This document shows positions 28,181 to 37,353 of a stretch of 64,000 nucleotides of DNA, piece by piece. The position numbers were made by a program, and so were the translations under genes. A model generated the notes under the pieces. That model did no database searches and had not been told where the DNA came from. It saw only the letters and a program-made list of their open reading frames with translations. Position 1 is the stretch's first letter. The number at the start of each line of letters is the position of its first letter. The DNA is from Leptospira idonii. GTDB lineage: Bacteria > Spirochaetota > Leptospiria > Leptospirales > Leptospiraceae. The stretch is from positions 1-64,000 of the forward strand of contig NZ_RQHW01000016.1 of the NCBI RefSeq assembly GCF_004770995.1. Direction: 5' to 3'.

Positions 28181-31100
28181 TCAGGTTCTTAAGGAGTGGT
28201 GGACTTGGATGAGCCTTGCAATCTCGGTCCCGATCAAATTGGGCATAGAGAAAAAATTATCCGAGGTAATTTGCAAGGAATCATGAAACACATGTTCCGC
28301 AATATAACGGGGACCAAGTCCCACCCCTAAAAATACATAATTTTTTTCCTGGTTTTTTAGTACAGCTTCTTTCAGTTTTTTTGTCTCGAAAGAAGCGATT
28401 TCATCTTCCATATGAAGCTTGGCTCTTTGGCCTCTAAAGTCGGAAAGAATGACTAAAATTCTGGTTTGCGCATCAGGAGAAAAGTATCTCTCGCAATTCG
28501 ACAAAACCTGGTATTCCGGGATGGAATCCCCATGCCAGTTTTTAGATAATGCGGAAAACAACTCTATTTCCTTTTCCTCGGTAAAGTCTTCTTCCGCCTT
28601 TTTTAGGTTATAGATATCGATCGTATTTTTCGTATTTTTGATATCGCAGAAAGTATGCACACTGGAAGGTATATCATGTTCGTTTAAGATATGAAGACCT
28701 ACTAGCAAAGCAGACATAATCGCCACAGAATATTCGAAATTGAAGACACGTCTGCATTTGGACACGAGAAAAGATACTTCCACTCCTTTCAGTTTCTCTT
28801 CGTTTTTTTCAATGGTGGTTTTATCGAAGATTTTAGTGTCTCCCCTTCCGCTCTTATAGGATATATATTTCCTAGCGTCCACTCTGGATCCTTCATTTCT
28901 ATACATTCTATGAATGTCGATTTCAGGATCGAATAACTGTTCTAAGTTGAGCTCTACTTCTTCCAGTTCCTTTCCGAATACTTTTTTGAATTCGTCCAGA
29001 CTCACCATTATGGAATAATCCCATAACAATCTTCTTTTTTTAAGGAATTGTTTGTATAATTCTTCCGTACGGTAGCCCCATCCGCCACCGCCTCCGCCGG
29101 GTTCCCCTTGTCCGTTGTTTCCTTGGGTTTCGGAACCGTACCAAGCATCAGCTCCCTCTTTGACCTGTCCGCCGGTTTCGGGGGTATTGATTTCAATCCC
29201 CCGCTTCATTTCGTTTCCCGAATTGAGTTTTTTGGCTTCTCCGGTAAAAGGATCCCTTTGATGAAGTTCGGGATCCCACCAGATTTTCTTTTCGAGACTA
29301 CTCTCTACCGTAAAAGTTTTTTTTTTCTCTTCGATTTCATCGAAGAGTTCAGAAACGACTTCCACACCAGAAAGATAACCATCTAACAATCGCTCAAGCT
29401 CTTTTCTCTCCTTGGGATCGGAGATTTGGTTGATGTAATAGATACATCCTCCTCTGTAAGCGACTCCTCTTACGTCCTTTTCGTTGTAACGATAAATATG
29501 ATTTTTCCATTTCAAAAGATTGGAAACTCCGAAACGATACGGTTGGAGATTGGCGGATCCGATGGATCTTTTTTCCGCAAGTTCCTTTACCTTAGTATGG
29601 AAACGAGCCATAGCACGAGGAAGAACACCTTCCGGAAGATAGAATTCCAGCAGTTCTTCCATCACCTTCGGATCTTCCAATTCAGGAAAGATAACAGGAG
29701 TAAAACGATTTCGGAAGGCTCTCGAGATCGTAGATACGGATTTGGAATGGCGGAAAGTTTTTAATCCGAAAACGATGGAGGTTTCCTTCAAGGAGATAGG
29801 AACAGCTTCTCCCGATTCGGGAGGAAGAGCCAAAGAACGAGCGTCGTCCGTAAGCATATTCATTTTTTCGACAAGCTCCGCGCCTGCGGATTCCAAACCG
29901 GAAATAAGAATGATTTGCCCGGAACGAATGGCACGAGTGAGAGGCCCGTCCACCCAATCCACGCTTTCTATCTTTCCGTCTTTAGTAGGCTTCAAGGCAC
30001 CTACCACATCGGAAGTATGCATCCCTTTCGAAAGCATAACGGATTCGATCGGCACTCCCGTTAGCTCGGTAAATAGAGGTAAAAATTCTTGAGGGTCCTG
30101 GTCTTCTCTAAATTCGACTAAAATATTTTCTTTGCATTGAATCGCTGTTAATATCTGATCCAAAAAACCTAGTATAGGTTCCGGTGTAGGATAAGAAGAT
30201 AAAATACCTAATGTCTTTTTTTCATCCCAGGTTTTGATTTCTTTATCGTTCCAGAAGATATGTCCGCCTTGTACATATCCTTTCATGGATTTGCCTTTGA
30301 CAACACCGCCAAACTCTGTTTCAATGAGATCGGATTGGGATTTTCTATCCTCCTCTTTTCGGAAAGGTTCCTGGAAAAGATACAATGCTTCTCTGATCGC
30401 GACCGAAGTATCGGATTTTCCGAACTGCAAAACACGGTTGCAGTATTTTTGAAGAGTTCTCAAATTAAAGTGGTATTTTTCCAAATCCCCTTTTCCGATC
30501 TCTCCGCTTTTGATTTTATTTTCCGATGCAAGGGTAACTCTGATGATCTTTTGAAGAACGTCTTCTCCCAAACTAGGGTAAAGTTTTTTCAAAATATAAA
30601 ACATCTCGTCCGGAGAATAAGGATCCACATAAACGACTGCAAAATGTTTGGTGATGTCGAAAGGAAGAGGTTTACGTCCCTCAAAACCTTCGCTAGGGTT
30701 TTGAGTTCCTATAAACCAAAACCCTGTTTTGGATTTGACTCTTTCGCCGCTCCCTTCCAAAAGATCGAGATAATTCGATTCATAAACGGAGGAAAATCGT
30801 TTGATGATATTGGGAGCACAAAGGTTCATTTCATCCGCAACGAAACTGAGTCCTCCCTCCAATGCATTGGTCAAAGGACCGTTCGACCAGGTAAAACCTT
30901 TTCCATCCAATAAGATTCTGTACGAACCGATTAGATCTTCCGGTAAGGTATCTTCATTAAAACTGAACCTTAGAGTGGGTTGATTTCTTCTGGAATTGAT
31001 ATAATAGATGAGGGCGTTTTTTCCCACTCCCGCATCTCCTACGAGAAGGACGGGAATCCCTTCCAACATTGGGTAGAGGATTTTCTGCAGAGTGCTCTGG

Positions 31101-31198
31101 ACAGAATCGGTTTCTACAAGACTGGAAGGAAAAACGGGAAAGGAGGACTTGTTCGGAAGAACAGGAACTTTGACGGAAGCGATCGTTACAAATTCCAT
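28181..31198 (-). CDS. Midasin-like AAA-AAA-vWA protein
   Basis: 1005-residue cytoplasmic protein. The first AAA_5/MoxR-like module (about 28-270) has an intact Walker A, GDAGVGKN (54-61), Walker [10 protein letters not shown], and sensor FIGTQNP. A second, related module (about 345-560) keeps the AAA_5 layout ([46 protein letters not shown]) but has no Walker A, so it looks like a pseudo-ATPase. A Gly-rich linker (GGGGGGWG) leads to a C-terminal vWA-like domain (about 780-1005). Its metal site is also degenerate: FLVSKCR where DxSxS is expected. ATG 31198 has GAAGGA upstream. First gene of the smpB-der-plsY unit. Role unknown; probably a remodelling machine. Confidence 0.75.
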   Translation of the reverse strand: MEFVTIASVKVPVLPNKSSFPVFPSSLVETDSVQSTLQKILYPMLEGIPVLLVGDAGVGKNALIYYINSRRNQPTLRFSFNEDTLPEDLIGSYRILLDGKGFTWSNGPLTNALEGGLSFVADEMNLCAPNIIKRFSSVYESNYLDLLEGSGERVKSKTGFWFIGTQNPSEGFEGRKPLPFDITKHFAVVYVDPYSPDEMFYILKKLYPSLGEDVLQKIIRVTLASENKIKSGEIGKGDLEKYHFNLRTLQKYCNRVLQFGKSDTSVAIREALYLFQEPFRKEEDRKSQSDLIETEFGGVVKGKSMKGYVQGGHIFWNDKEIKTWDEKKTLGILSSYPTPEPILGFLDQILTAIQCKENILVEFREDQDPQEFLPLFTELTGVPIESVMLSKGMHTSDVVGALKPTKDGKIESVDWVDGPLTRAIRSGQIILISGLESAGAELVEKMNMLTDDARSLALPPESGEAVPISLKETSIVFGLKTFRHSKSVSTISRAFRNRFTPVIFPELEDPKVMEELLEFYLPEGVLPRAMARFHTKVKELAEKRSIGSANLQPYRFGVSNLLKWKNHIYRYNEKDVRGVAYRGGCIYYINQISDPKERKELERLLDGYLSGVEVVSELFDEIEEKKKTFTVESSLEKKIWWDPELHQRDPFTGEAKKLNSGNEMKRGIEINTPETGGQVKEGADAWYGSETQGNNGQGEPGGGGGGWGYRTEELYKQFLKKRRLLWDYSIMVSLDEFKKVFGKELEEVELNLEQLFDPEIDIHRMYRNEGSRVDARKYISYKSGRGDTKIFDKTTIEKNEEKLKGVEVSFLVSKCRRVFNFEYSVAIMSALLVGLHILNEHDIPSSVHTFCDIKNTKNTIDIYNLKKAEEDFTEEKEIELFSALSKNWHGDSIPEYQVLSNCERYFSPDAQTRILVILSDFRGQRAKLHMEDEIASFETKKLKEAVLKNQEKNYVFLGVGLGPRYIAEHVFHDSLQITSDNFFSMPNLIGTEIARLIQVHHSLRT

Positions 31199-31282
31199 AT
31201 ATTTCCTTCAGGTTTCCTGTGTTTTCCAGGTTGTAAACCAAATTCTATTGACCCCAAGGCCTCCCATTTTTCAATTCAAAGT

Positions 31283-32380
31283 ATGGAATTTGCATTGAGA
31301 ATGAATGGGATCGACTCCTCTCCCATCAGAAAAGCCTTTGAACTCGCCAGAAGCATCGAGAATCCGATCAATTTAAGCATCGGACAGCCCCATTTCCCTT
31401 GTCCACCTAATATTATCGAGGCGATGAACCAGGCTGCCAAAGACGGAAAAACCGCCTATACATTGACGGGAGGAATTCCTGAGCTGAAAGAAGCGATGGC
31501 AAAAAAATACATTTCGGGAAACGGTATTTCATACGCACACCCGGATCGTATCCTCTCCACTTCCGGTATCTCTTCCGCATTATTTCTGCTTTTTAACGCA
31601 CTCGTAAATCCGGGTGACGAATGTTTGGTGGTATCCCCCTACTTTCTGATGTATCCTGCCATGCTGAAATTTTACGGAGCGAAACTTCTAACCGTAGACG
31701 AATCCTTCGGACCTGCGGATTTGGAAAAATTCAAAACGAACAAAATCAAACTCATTATCTTTTCGAATCCTTCTAATCCGACAGGGAAAGTTCTTTCCAA
31801 AGAACAGCTTCATGCTTTGGCAAATTTGGCGGAAGCAACCGGTGCATTTTTGATCTCTGACGAAATTTACGAACTATTCGACTACGACAAAAAATTCTAT
31901 TCCATCGGGAAAGATTACGAAAAAACGATCACCCTCACCGGCTTTTCCAAAACCTATAATATGACAGGCCTTAGGCTTGCCACGATTCTCGCAGAGAAAG
32001 AAGTCATTCAAGCGCTCACCACCTTACAGCAATACACTGTGGTCTGTGCTCCTTCCATAACTCAATGGGCGGGAATAGAAGCTTTGAAAACCGATATGAG
32101 TTCCTACATCCAGGACTACAAAGAAAAAAGGGATTTCGTTTACGACTCTCTGAAAGATCACTATAGTTTGGAAAAATCGGGAGGAGCTTTTTATTTCTTT
32201 CTAAAGATTCCCATCCAAGATGAAGAGTTCATCAAAAAAGCAGTCGAGAAAAAATTAATTTTAGTTCCCGGTTATATCTTCTGCGAAAGTAAAAACTTCG
32301 TAAGACTTTCCTTCGCAACGGAATGGGACAATCTAAAAAGAGGAATGACCGCTTTACAAGAGCTAGCTTCCAGGCTCTAA
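31283..32380 (+). CDS. PLP-dependent class I/II aminotransferase
   Basis: 365-residue fold-type I aminotransferase resembling aspartate/aromatic aminotransferases. INLSIGQPHFPCPPNI, YTLTGGIPELKEAMAKKY, FSNPSNPTGKVLSKE, ISDEIYELFDYD, and the PLP lysine region TLTGFSKTYNMTGLRLA (Lys of SKTY) are all present. Substrate cannot be assigned. The frame is open far upstream, but ATG 31283 is the first methionine that fits family N termini. No good ribosome-binding site precedes it, so ATG 31301 is possible. It is divergent from the AAA-vWA gene and followed at once by the prepilin peptidase. Confidence 0.85.
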   Translation: MEFALRMNGIDSSPIRKAFELARSIENPINLSIGQPHFPCPPNIIEAMNQAAKDGKTAYTLTGGIPELKEAMAKKYISGNGISYAHPDRILSTSGISSALFLLFNALVNPGDECLVVSPYFLMYPAMLKFYGAKLLTVDESFGPADLEKFKTNKIKLIIFSNPSNPTGKVLSKEQLHALANLAEATGAFLISDEIYELFDYDKKFYSIGKDYEKTITLTGFSKTYNMTGLRLATILAEKEVIQALTTLQQYTVVCAPSITQWAGIEALKTDMSSYIQDYKEKRDFVYDSLKDHYSLEKSGGAFYFFLKIPIQDEEFIKKAVEKKLILVPGYIFCESKNFVRLSFATEWDNLKRGMTALQELASRL

Positions 32381-32382
32381 GA

Positions 32383-33201
32383 ATGCTGATTCTCCTTTAT
32401 TCCCTGCAATTCGTATTCGGAGCCTCTCTCGGTAGTTTTTATATCACGACTGCAGAGAGGATTCTTCTTTATTTTTACGGTAAAAAAAGAAAAGAAGGAA
32501 GTTTCGGGAATAGGATGTTTTCCCTTCTCATCAAACCGAGTCATTGCAATCATTGCGAAGAAAAAATTCCTTCCTATCTCCTTCTTCCTGTCGTAGGTTT
32601 TTTCTTAAGCAAAGGAAAATGTTTTCATTGCAAAACAAAACTCCCTTGGATTTATCCAGGCTCAGAATTTCTTTTCGGTGCCATCACTGTTCTTTCCTTT
32701 TATGCGACAGATTCAGTAGCATTCTCCGTTTTTTTCACATTCTTTTTGGGGCATCTCATCATCTCCATCCAAACGGATGCAAACTATTTCTCGTTAGATT
32801 ATGAGAATCTTCCTTTCCTACTGATCTTCGGAAGCCTCTCCAATTATTTCATTACGGAAACACTTCCCGGATGGGAAGATCTTTATGTGCTGATCGGATT
32901 TGCAGCATTTTATTTTTTATTGTACAAACTAGTCAAACAAGGGATGGGACTTGCGGACGTGATTTTCGCTCCCGCATTCGCATTCATAGCGGGCCACCCC
33001 TTTTGGATTTTGTTTTTGAATTCATCTTATGTTTTGGCAACCGTCGTAACGATCCTTTCCCGTAAAAAAGGAGAAAGCCTAAGAGGGAAGATGATTCCTA
33101 TGGGAGTCTATTTTTCGTTGGGAATCTTTTTCACTTTTATGGCGAAAGTATTGTATTACAGACTGGGAATCGAGGGGGTATTTTCCGATGACATCGAATG
33201 A
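32383..33201 (+). CDS. Type IV prepilin peptidase (A24 family)
   Basis: 272-residue polytopic inner-membrane aspartyl protease that cleaves and often methylates type IV pilins and pseudopilins. The N-terminal domain has the two CxxC pairs (CNHC, CFHC) of the PilD-type cytoplasmic zinc module. The catalytic aspartates lie in IQTDANYFSLDYENLP and GMGLADVIFAPAFAFIAG, which aligns with GMGGGDVKL, so the second Asp is kept although flanking residues differ. ATG 32383 follows the aminotransferase stop by 2 bases. The pdxH start overlaps its end by 14 bases. No pilus genes are adjacent. Confidence 0.88.
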   Translation: MLILLYSLQFVFGASLGSFYITTAERILLYFYGKKRKEGSFGNRMFSLLIKPSHCNHCEEKIPSYLLLPVVGFFLSKGKCFHCKTKLPWIYPGSEFLFGAITVLSFYATDSVAFSVFFTFFLGHLIISIQTDANYFSLDYENLPFLLIFGSLSNYFITETLPGWEDLYVLIGFAAFYFLLYKLVKQGMGLADVIFAPAFAFIAGHPFWILFLNSSYVLATVVTILSRKKGESLRGKMIPMGVYFSLGIFFTFMAKVLYYRLGIEGVFSDDIE

Positions 33202-33835
33202 AGATATGCAGGATATGCGTAAATCTTATGAAAAGTTCACTCTTTCCGAAGAGGATGCGGGGAATGATCCTATTTCCTTTTTCCACCGCTGGTTCGAAAT
33301 CGCCAAACAAGAAAATGTGGAAGAACCGAATGCGATGCATTTGGCAACAGTAAACAAAGAAGGACAGCCCTCAGGAAGAGTCGTACTTTTGAAATCCGTC
33401 GTGGATGGAAATTTTTTATTTTTTACAAATTACGATTCCAGAAAGGGGAAAAATCTTTCCGGGAATCCGAAAGCATCCCTCACCTTCTTCTGGGCCTCTT
33501 TAGAAAGACAAGTTCGCATCGAAGGAACGGTTTCTCCGGTTTCCAGGCAAGACTCTATCGATTATTTTTCCAAAAGACCTAGAGTATCTCAATTAGGCGC
33601 TTATATATCCAATCAAAGCGAGATCGTCCCTAATAGAGAATATTTGGAATCTTTGTATCGAAAATACGATCAAGAATTCGAAGGAAAAGAAATCCCCACT
33701 CCTGAAAATTGGGGAGGATATTCCTTAGAACCTAATTTGATCGAATTTTGGCAGGGGAGAAAAGGAAGGCTTCACGACCGCATTCAATTTGTTTTGCGAG
33801 AAGGAAGATGGAAGAGAGACAGGCTCTCTCCCTAG
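33188..33835 (+). CDS. pdxH: Pyridoxamine 5'-phosphate oxidase
   Basis: 215-residue FMN flavoenzyme oxidising pyridoxine or pyridoxamine 5'-phosphate to PLP. Motifs: PNAMHLATVNKEGQPSGRVVLLKSV, FFTNYDSRKGKNLSGNP, VRIEGTVSPVS, SQLGAYISNQSE, and the C-terminal PNLIEFWQGRKGRLHDRIQFV and RDRLSP. It overlaps the prepilin peptidase by 14 bases. PLP is the cofactor of the aminotransferase two genes upstream, and its own FMN cofactor is made by the neighbouring riboflavin genes. The context is suggestive but not proof of coregulation. Confidence 0.94.
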   Translation: MTSNEDMQDMRKSYEKFTLSEEDAGNDPISFFHRWFEIAKQENVEEPNAMHLATVNKEGQPSGRVVLLKSVVDGNFLFFTNYDSRKGKNLSGNPKASLTFFWASLERQVRIEGTVSPVSRQDSIDYFSKRPRVSQLGAYISNQSEIVPNREYLESLYRKYDQEFEGKEIPTPENWGGYSLEPNLIEFWQGRKGRLHDRIQFVLREGRWKRDRLSP

Positions 33836-33843
33836 TCTAAAAA

Positions 33844-35052
33844 CTAACCGTGCAGATTCAGTAAATGGCCCAGTTTGGTCTTTTTGGTCTGCAAATAACG
33901 GACGTTTTCCTCTACAGGATCGATTTCAATCGGAACCCTTTCCGTTACATGAAGGTTGTATCCTTCCAAGCCTACGATCTTTCTAGGATTGTTCGTAATG
34001 AGTTTCATTTGGTTCACCCCTATATCCCTTAAAATCTGCGCTCCGATTCCGTAGTCTCTTAGATCGGGAGCAAACCCTAGTTTTTCGTTCGCTTCCACAG
34101 TATCCAAGCCGGTTTCCTGTAAGGAGTATGCTTTCAATTTATTGATGATTCCGATCCCTCTTCCTTCCTGTCTCATATAAAGAAGAACCCCTCTTCCTTC
34201 CTTTTCGATCATCTTAAGAGCACTGTGTAGCTGAGGGCCGCAGTCACATCTTTGAGAAAGGAAAATATCTCCCGTTAAACACTCGCTATGTACTCTTACC
34301 AAAACGGGAGAGGTGCTGTCGATTTCCCCTTTGATCAAAGCTACGTGGATTTTATCGTCGATTTGAGTGGAATAGGCTTTGATTTTGAAATCGCCGTATT
34401 CGGTAGGAAGGTTTGCTTCCGCTTCCAGATGGATGAGTTTTTCTTTCGTCCTTCTGTAACGAATGAGATCCTCAATGGTATATATATTCAAATTATGTTG
34501 TTTGGCGAATTTTTCCAGATCAGGAAGACGAGCCATTGTACCGTCATCGTTCATGATTTCACAGATCACTCCACTGGGATAAAGGCCCGCCAGTTTGGAA
34601 AGATCGACAGCCGCTTCGGTATGCCCTGCTCTTCTTAAAACTCCGCCGGAAACCGCTTGTAAGGGAAATAGATGGCCTGGTTTCACTAAATCGGAAGAAG
34701 AACTTTTATCATCTAACAATACTTCCACTGTCTTGGCTCGGTCCAATGCGGAAATCCCAGTAGAAGTACCATACTTCGCATCCACGGAAACGGTAAATGC
34801 GGTTCCATGTTTGTCTCCCAAAGTATGATCGTCCACCATCTTGCCTAGACCCAGCTTTCTCAGGCGATCCGCTTCCATCGGAATACAGATAAGTCCTCTG
34901 CCGAAAGTCGCCATAAAGTTAATTTTATCTTTATCTGCAAATTGAGAGGCAACCAGCAGATCTCCTTCGTTTTCACGGTCTTCCGAATCGACCAAAATGA
35001 TCATTTTTCCTTGGCGGATTTCTTCGATTGCTTCTTCAATGGGACGGATCAT
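33844..35052 (-). CDS. ribBA: Bifunctional 3,4-DHBP synthase / GTP cyclohydrolase II
   Basis: 402-residue fusion giving both inputs of riboflavin synthesis. The N-terminal RibB half (1-~200) has [18 protein letters not shown] and [25 protein letters not shown]. The C-terminal RibA half has [24 protein letters not shown], with three zinc-binding Cys, and [22 protein letters not shown] looked for an FMN riboswitch in the short upstream stretch (35053-35172) and see none. Convergent with pdxH, 8 bp apart. Confidence 0.95.
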   Translation of the reverse strand: MIRPIEEAIEEIRQGKMIILVDSEDRENEGDLLVASQFADKDKINFMATFGRGLICIPMEADRLRKLGLGKMVDDHTLGDKHGTAFTVSVDAKYGTSTGISALDRAKTVEVLLDDKSSSSDLVKPGHLFPLQAVSGGVLRRAGHTEAAVDLSKLAGLYPSGVICEIMNDDGTMARLPDLEKFAKQHNLNIYTIEDLIRYRRTKEKLIHLEAEANLPTEYGDFKIKAYSTQIDDKIHVALIKGEIDSTSPVLVRVHSECLTGDIFLSQRCDCGPQLHSALKMIEKEGRGVLLYMRQEGRGIGIINKLKAYSLQETGLDTVEANEKLGFAPDLRDYGIGAQILRDIGVNQMKLITNNPRKIVGLEGYNLHVTERVPIEIDPVEENVRYLQTKKTKLGHLLNLHG

Positions 35053-35172
35053 GCGTAAATGCCCTCTATATACTAAGACTGAAAAAAGCCCCCGGATTAA
35101 AAGTAGAAACTAGAAGAAAGTCATTGATTTTTATGTCAGTTTTTGCGTAAGATTGTCAAATCAGGAGGCGAG

Positions 35173-35550
35173 ATGGAACTCAAGCTAAACACGGCGGGAA
35201 AGGTAAAATCGATAGAAATCGCAGGGAAATTCGATATCGAATCCACTGAAGAATTTGAGTCCATTTTTTCCAAAGTGATTGAACCGAATCCTCCTTTAGT
35301 CGCCATTGAAATGAGCCGCCTCGATTATATCGATTCCTCCGGAATCGGTTCTCTTATCAAAAGCCTGAACGTTCTCAAAAACAAAAAAGGCAAACTGATT
35401 CTAGTAGGAATGAAACCTATGATTCAGAATGTTTTTAAATTAGCAAAATTAGATATGTTTTTTGAAATTTTGAGCAATGTCGATTTCAAAAACAAATACG
35501 TAGACGAAGACGACGATTCTGATATAGACGATCTACTTAGAAAATCGTAA
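35173..35550 (+). CDS. STAS-domain anti-sigma factor antagonist
   Basis: 125-residue stand-alone STAS protein of the SpoIIAA/RsbV type. VKSIEIAGKFDIESTEEFESIF and LDYIDSSGIGSLIKSLNVLKNKKGKLILVGM contain the phosphorylatable Ser in the DSSG motif. An acidic tail follows (DEDDDSDIDDLL). Such proteins bind anti-sigma kinases when dephosphorylated by SpoIIE phosphatases; two are encoded in this window, but no link is shown. AGGAGG six bases before ATG 35173 fixes the start over an upstream TTG at 35143. Its 3' end overlaps the convergent ribE gene by 18 bases. Confidence 0.88.
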   Translation: MELKLNTAGKVKSIEIAGKFDIESTEEFESIFSKVIEPNPPLVAIEMSRLDYIDSSGIGSLIKSLNVLKNKKGKLILVGMKPMIQNVFKLAKLDMFFEILSNVDFKNKYVDEDDDSDIDDLLRKS

Positions 35551-36144
35551 TTCTAAAAAGTTTTCGATGTACTTTGCAAGTATATCGACCTCCAAATTAA
35601 CAACCGTTCCTTGATGCCATCTGTCCGCATTCGTTTTGCGGATCGTCTCAGGAATCAATATCAACTGAAATAAATTCTCATTCACATCGACTATCGTTAG
35701 GCTGATCCCATCGACGGTGATGCTTCCCTTTTTAACTAAGTATTTAGAAAGTTCGGCAGGAGCTTCGATCCAAAATTCTTCCACGGAATTCACCTCGATC
35801 GTTTTGCGAGATACGACTTTCCCTACCCCATCCACATGACCTTGGACCATATGTCCGCCGTATCTTTGCCCTTGAGACATCGCTCTTTCCAAATTGACGA
35901 ACTCGCCTTCCTTTAAGAGAGAAAGGTTTGTAAGCTCCAAGGATTTGAAAGAAGTATAAAAATCGAAATGATTGCCTTTGTTTTCCAAACGAGTGACGGT
36001 CATGCAAGCGCCATTGATGGAAACGGAATCTCCTATTTTCAGATCCGGATTTTCCCAAACGGCTTCCATTTGAAACTCAATTCCGGAGTCGATCGCCTTC
36101 GTTTTTAAAACTTTACCTTGGGTCTCAATGATGCCTGTGAACAT
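35533..36144 (-). CDS. ribE: Riboflavin synthase alpha chain
   Basis: 203-residue enzyme dismutating two lumazines to riboflavin. It has two lumazine-binding barrels: MFTGIIETQGKVL, SINGACMTV and YGGHMVQGHVDGVG in the first, and SITVDGISLTIVDV near the end of the second. The start is set at ATG 36144, because the family begins MFTGII; an upstream TTG at 36165 adds seven residues. It is an isolated minus-strand gene. No FMN-riboswitch pattern is seen upstream; instead a dispersed repeat lies at 36205-36334. Confidence 0.93.
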   Translation of the reverse strand: MFTGIIETQGKVLKTKAIDSGIEFQMEAVWENPDLKIGDSVSINGACMTVTRLENKGNHFDFYTSFKSLELTNLSLLKEGEFVNLERAMSQGQRYGGHMVQGHVDGVGKVVSRKTIEVNSVEEFWIEAPAELSKYLVKKGSITVDGISLTIVDVNENLFQLILIPETIRKTNADRWHQGTVVNLEVDILAKYIENFLELRFSK

Positions 36145-36204
36145 AACACTTCCAGAATGAAACAAGGGAGGGAAACGTCAATGAAATGTGGGAGGGTCTG
36201 GTCT

Positions 36205-36334
36205 CCCCGCCCTGATATCAGGGTGGGGTTATCCACCCGCCGCCCAATGCTTTCCCTTTACCACGAACCGATTGATGCTGCACCCGTTTTCTCGATTTCA
36301 TCGTTTTTTTTTAATTTCTTTTCACCTTTTTGTC
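36205..36334 (+). repeat. Dispersed intergenic repeat, copy 2, with palindrome
   Basis: Second copy of the repeat at 99-200. A 24-base inverted repeat (36205-36228, core CCCTGATATCAGGG, one G-T pair) is followed by the 25-base block identical to copy 1 (36233-36257). Then come a diverged middle and the poly-T plus TTCTTTTCACC end. Copy 1 lacks the palindrome. It fills the gap between the divergent ribE and 2-hydroxyacid dehydrogenase genes. The hairpin could be RNA structure or a binding site; it has no T run next to it. Confidence 0.7.
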
Positions 36335-36375
36335 GTATCTGAACTCCCTATGATAAAAATGGAAGTGAGTCTTCT

Positions 36376-37353
36376 ATGAAACCTCTCAAAATTTTCTGCG
36401 ATGTAAAACTGTCTTCCGATGATCAATTGGAATTTTTGAAACAATCAGTATCTCCTCATGAGATTTTATTACCGGAAAATCCTGCAGCATCCGTTCTTTC
36501 CCCAGGAGTATTCGATCCTAAATTCAAACAAGCGGACATCGCATTCGGACAACCAGGATTGGAATCAATCCTAAGTTCAGAAAATTTAAAATGGATTCAA
36601 CTTACATCTGCTAGTTTTACCAGATACGATACGGAAGAATTCAGAAAAACCGCTTCGGAGAAAAATCTAAAAATAACAAACAGTTCCACTGTGTATGCGG
36701 AACCTTGCGCAGAACATGTTTTCGCATTTATGCTGGCGGACTCCATCCGGCTTCCTTTTTCTTTAAAAACAAGAATTACCAGTTCTTCTCAAAACTGGGC
36801 GGATCTTCGTAAATCGAACCGATTACTTCGCAACCAAACCGTCTTAATTCTGGGATTCGGAGCGATCGCATTGCACCTAATCGATTTATTAAAACCGTTT
36901 TCCATGAATATCATAGGAATGAGAAGAAACCCGAAAGGAAAAGAAACGGTTCCCATCATCACAAAAAAAGATCTTCCGCAAACCTTGGGAAAGGCGGATC
37001 ACGTCATCAATATCCTACCGGATAACGAGGAATCGACGCAATTCTTCGATGAAAAAATGTTCTCCTACTTCAAACAAGATTCCGTTTTTTATAATATAGG
37101 CAGAGGAACTACGGTGAACCAGGAAGCGCTTTATCGTGTTTTAAAATCGGGGAAACTGAGAGGAGCATGGTTGGATGTAACCGATCCAGAACCGCTTCCT
37201 CCAGGCCATCCCCTTTTCGATTTGGAAAATTGTTATATCACACCCCATACTGCGGGAGGTTTTTCCGAAGAGAAAGAATCTCTCATCCGACATTTTTTGA
37301 AGAACCTAGAAAGATATGTGCAAGAAAAGGATTTATTAGACAGAGTTCTTTAG
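36376..37353 (+). CDS. D-isomer-specific 2-hydroxyacid dehydrogenase family protein
   Basis: 325-residue NAD(P)-dependent oxidoreductase. The Rossmann segment QTVLILGFGAIALHLIDLL has GxGxxA in place of GxGxxG. The C-terminal catalytic region includes DSVFYNIGRGTTVNQEALYRVLKSGKLRGAWLDVTDPEPLPPGHPLF (Arg and Glu) and ITPHTAGG (His). It resembles phosphoglycerate/glyoxylate-type reductases but the substrate is not assignable. The 3' end overlaps the convergent ribD gene by 18 bases. Confidence 0.85.
   Translation: MKPLKIFCDVKLSSDDQLEFLKQSVSPHEILLPENPAASVLSPGVFDPKFKQADIAFGQPGLESILSSENLKWIQLTSASFTRYDTEEFRKTASEKNLKITNSSTVYAEPCAEHVFAFMLADSIRLPFSLKTRITSSSQNWADLRKSNRLLRNQTVLILGFGAIALHLIDLLKPFSMNIIGMRRNPKGKETVPIITKKDLPQTLGKADHVINILPDNEESTQFFDEKMFSYFKQDSVFYNIGRGTTVNQEALYRVLKSGKLRGAWLDVTDPEPLPPGHPLFDLENCYITPHTAGGFSEEKESLIRHFLKNLERYVQEKDLLDRVL

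Noticed and set aside
30260..30913. Plus-strand frame of 217 codons opposite the AAA-vWA gene
   Set aside because: The minus-strand frame encodes clear AAA motifs across the same bases; the other has no domain or start signal.
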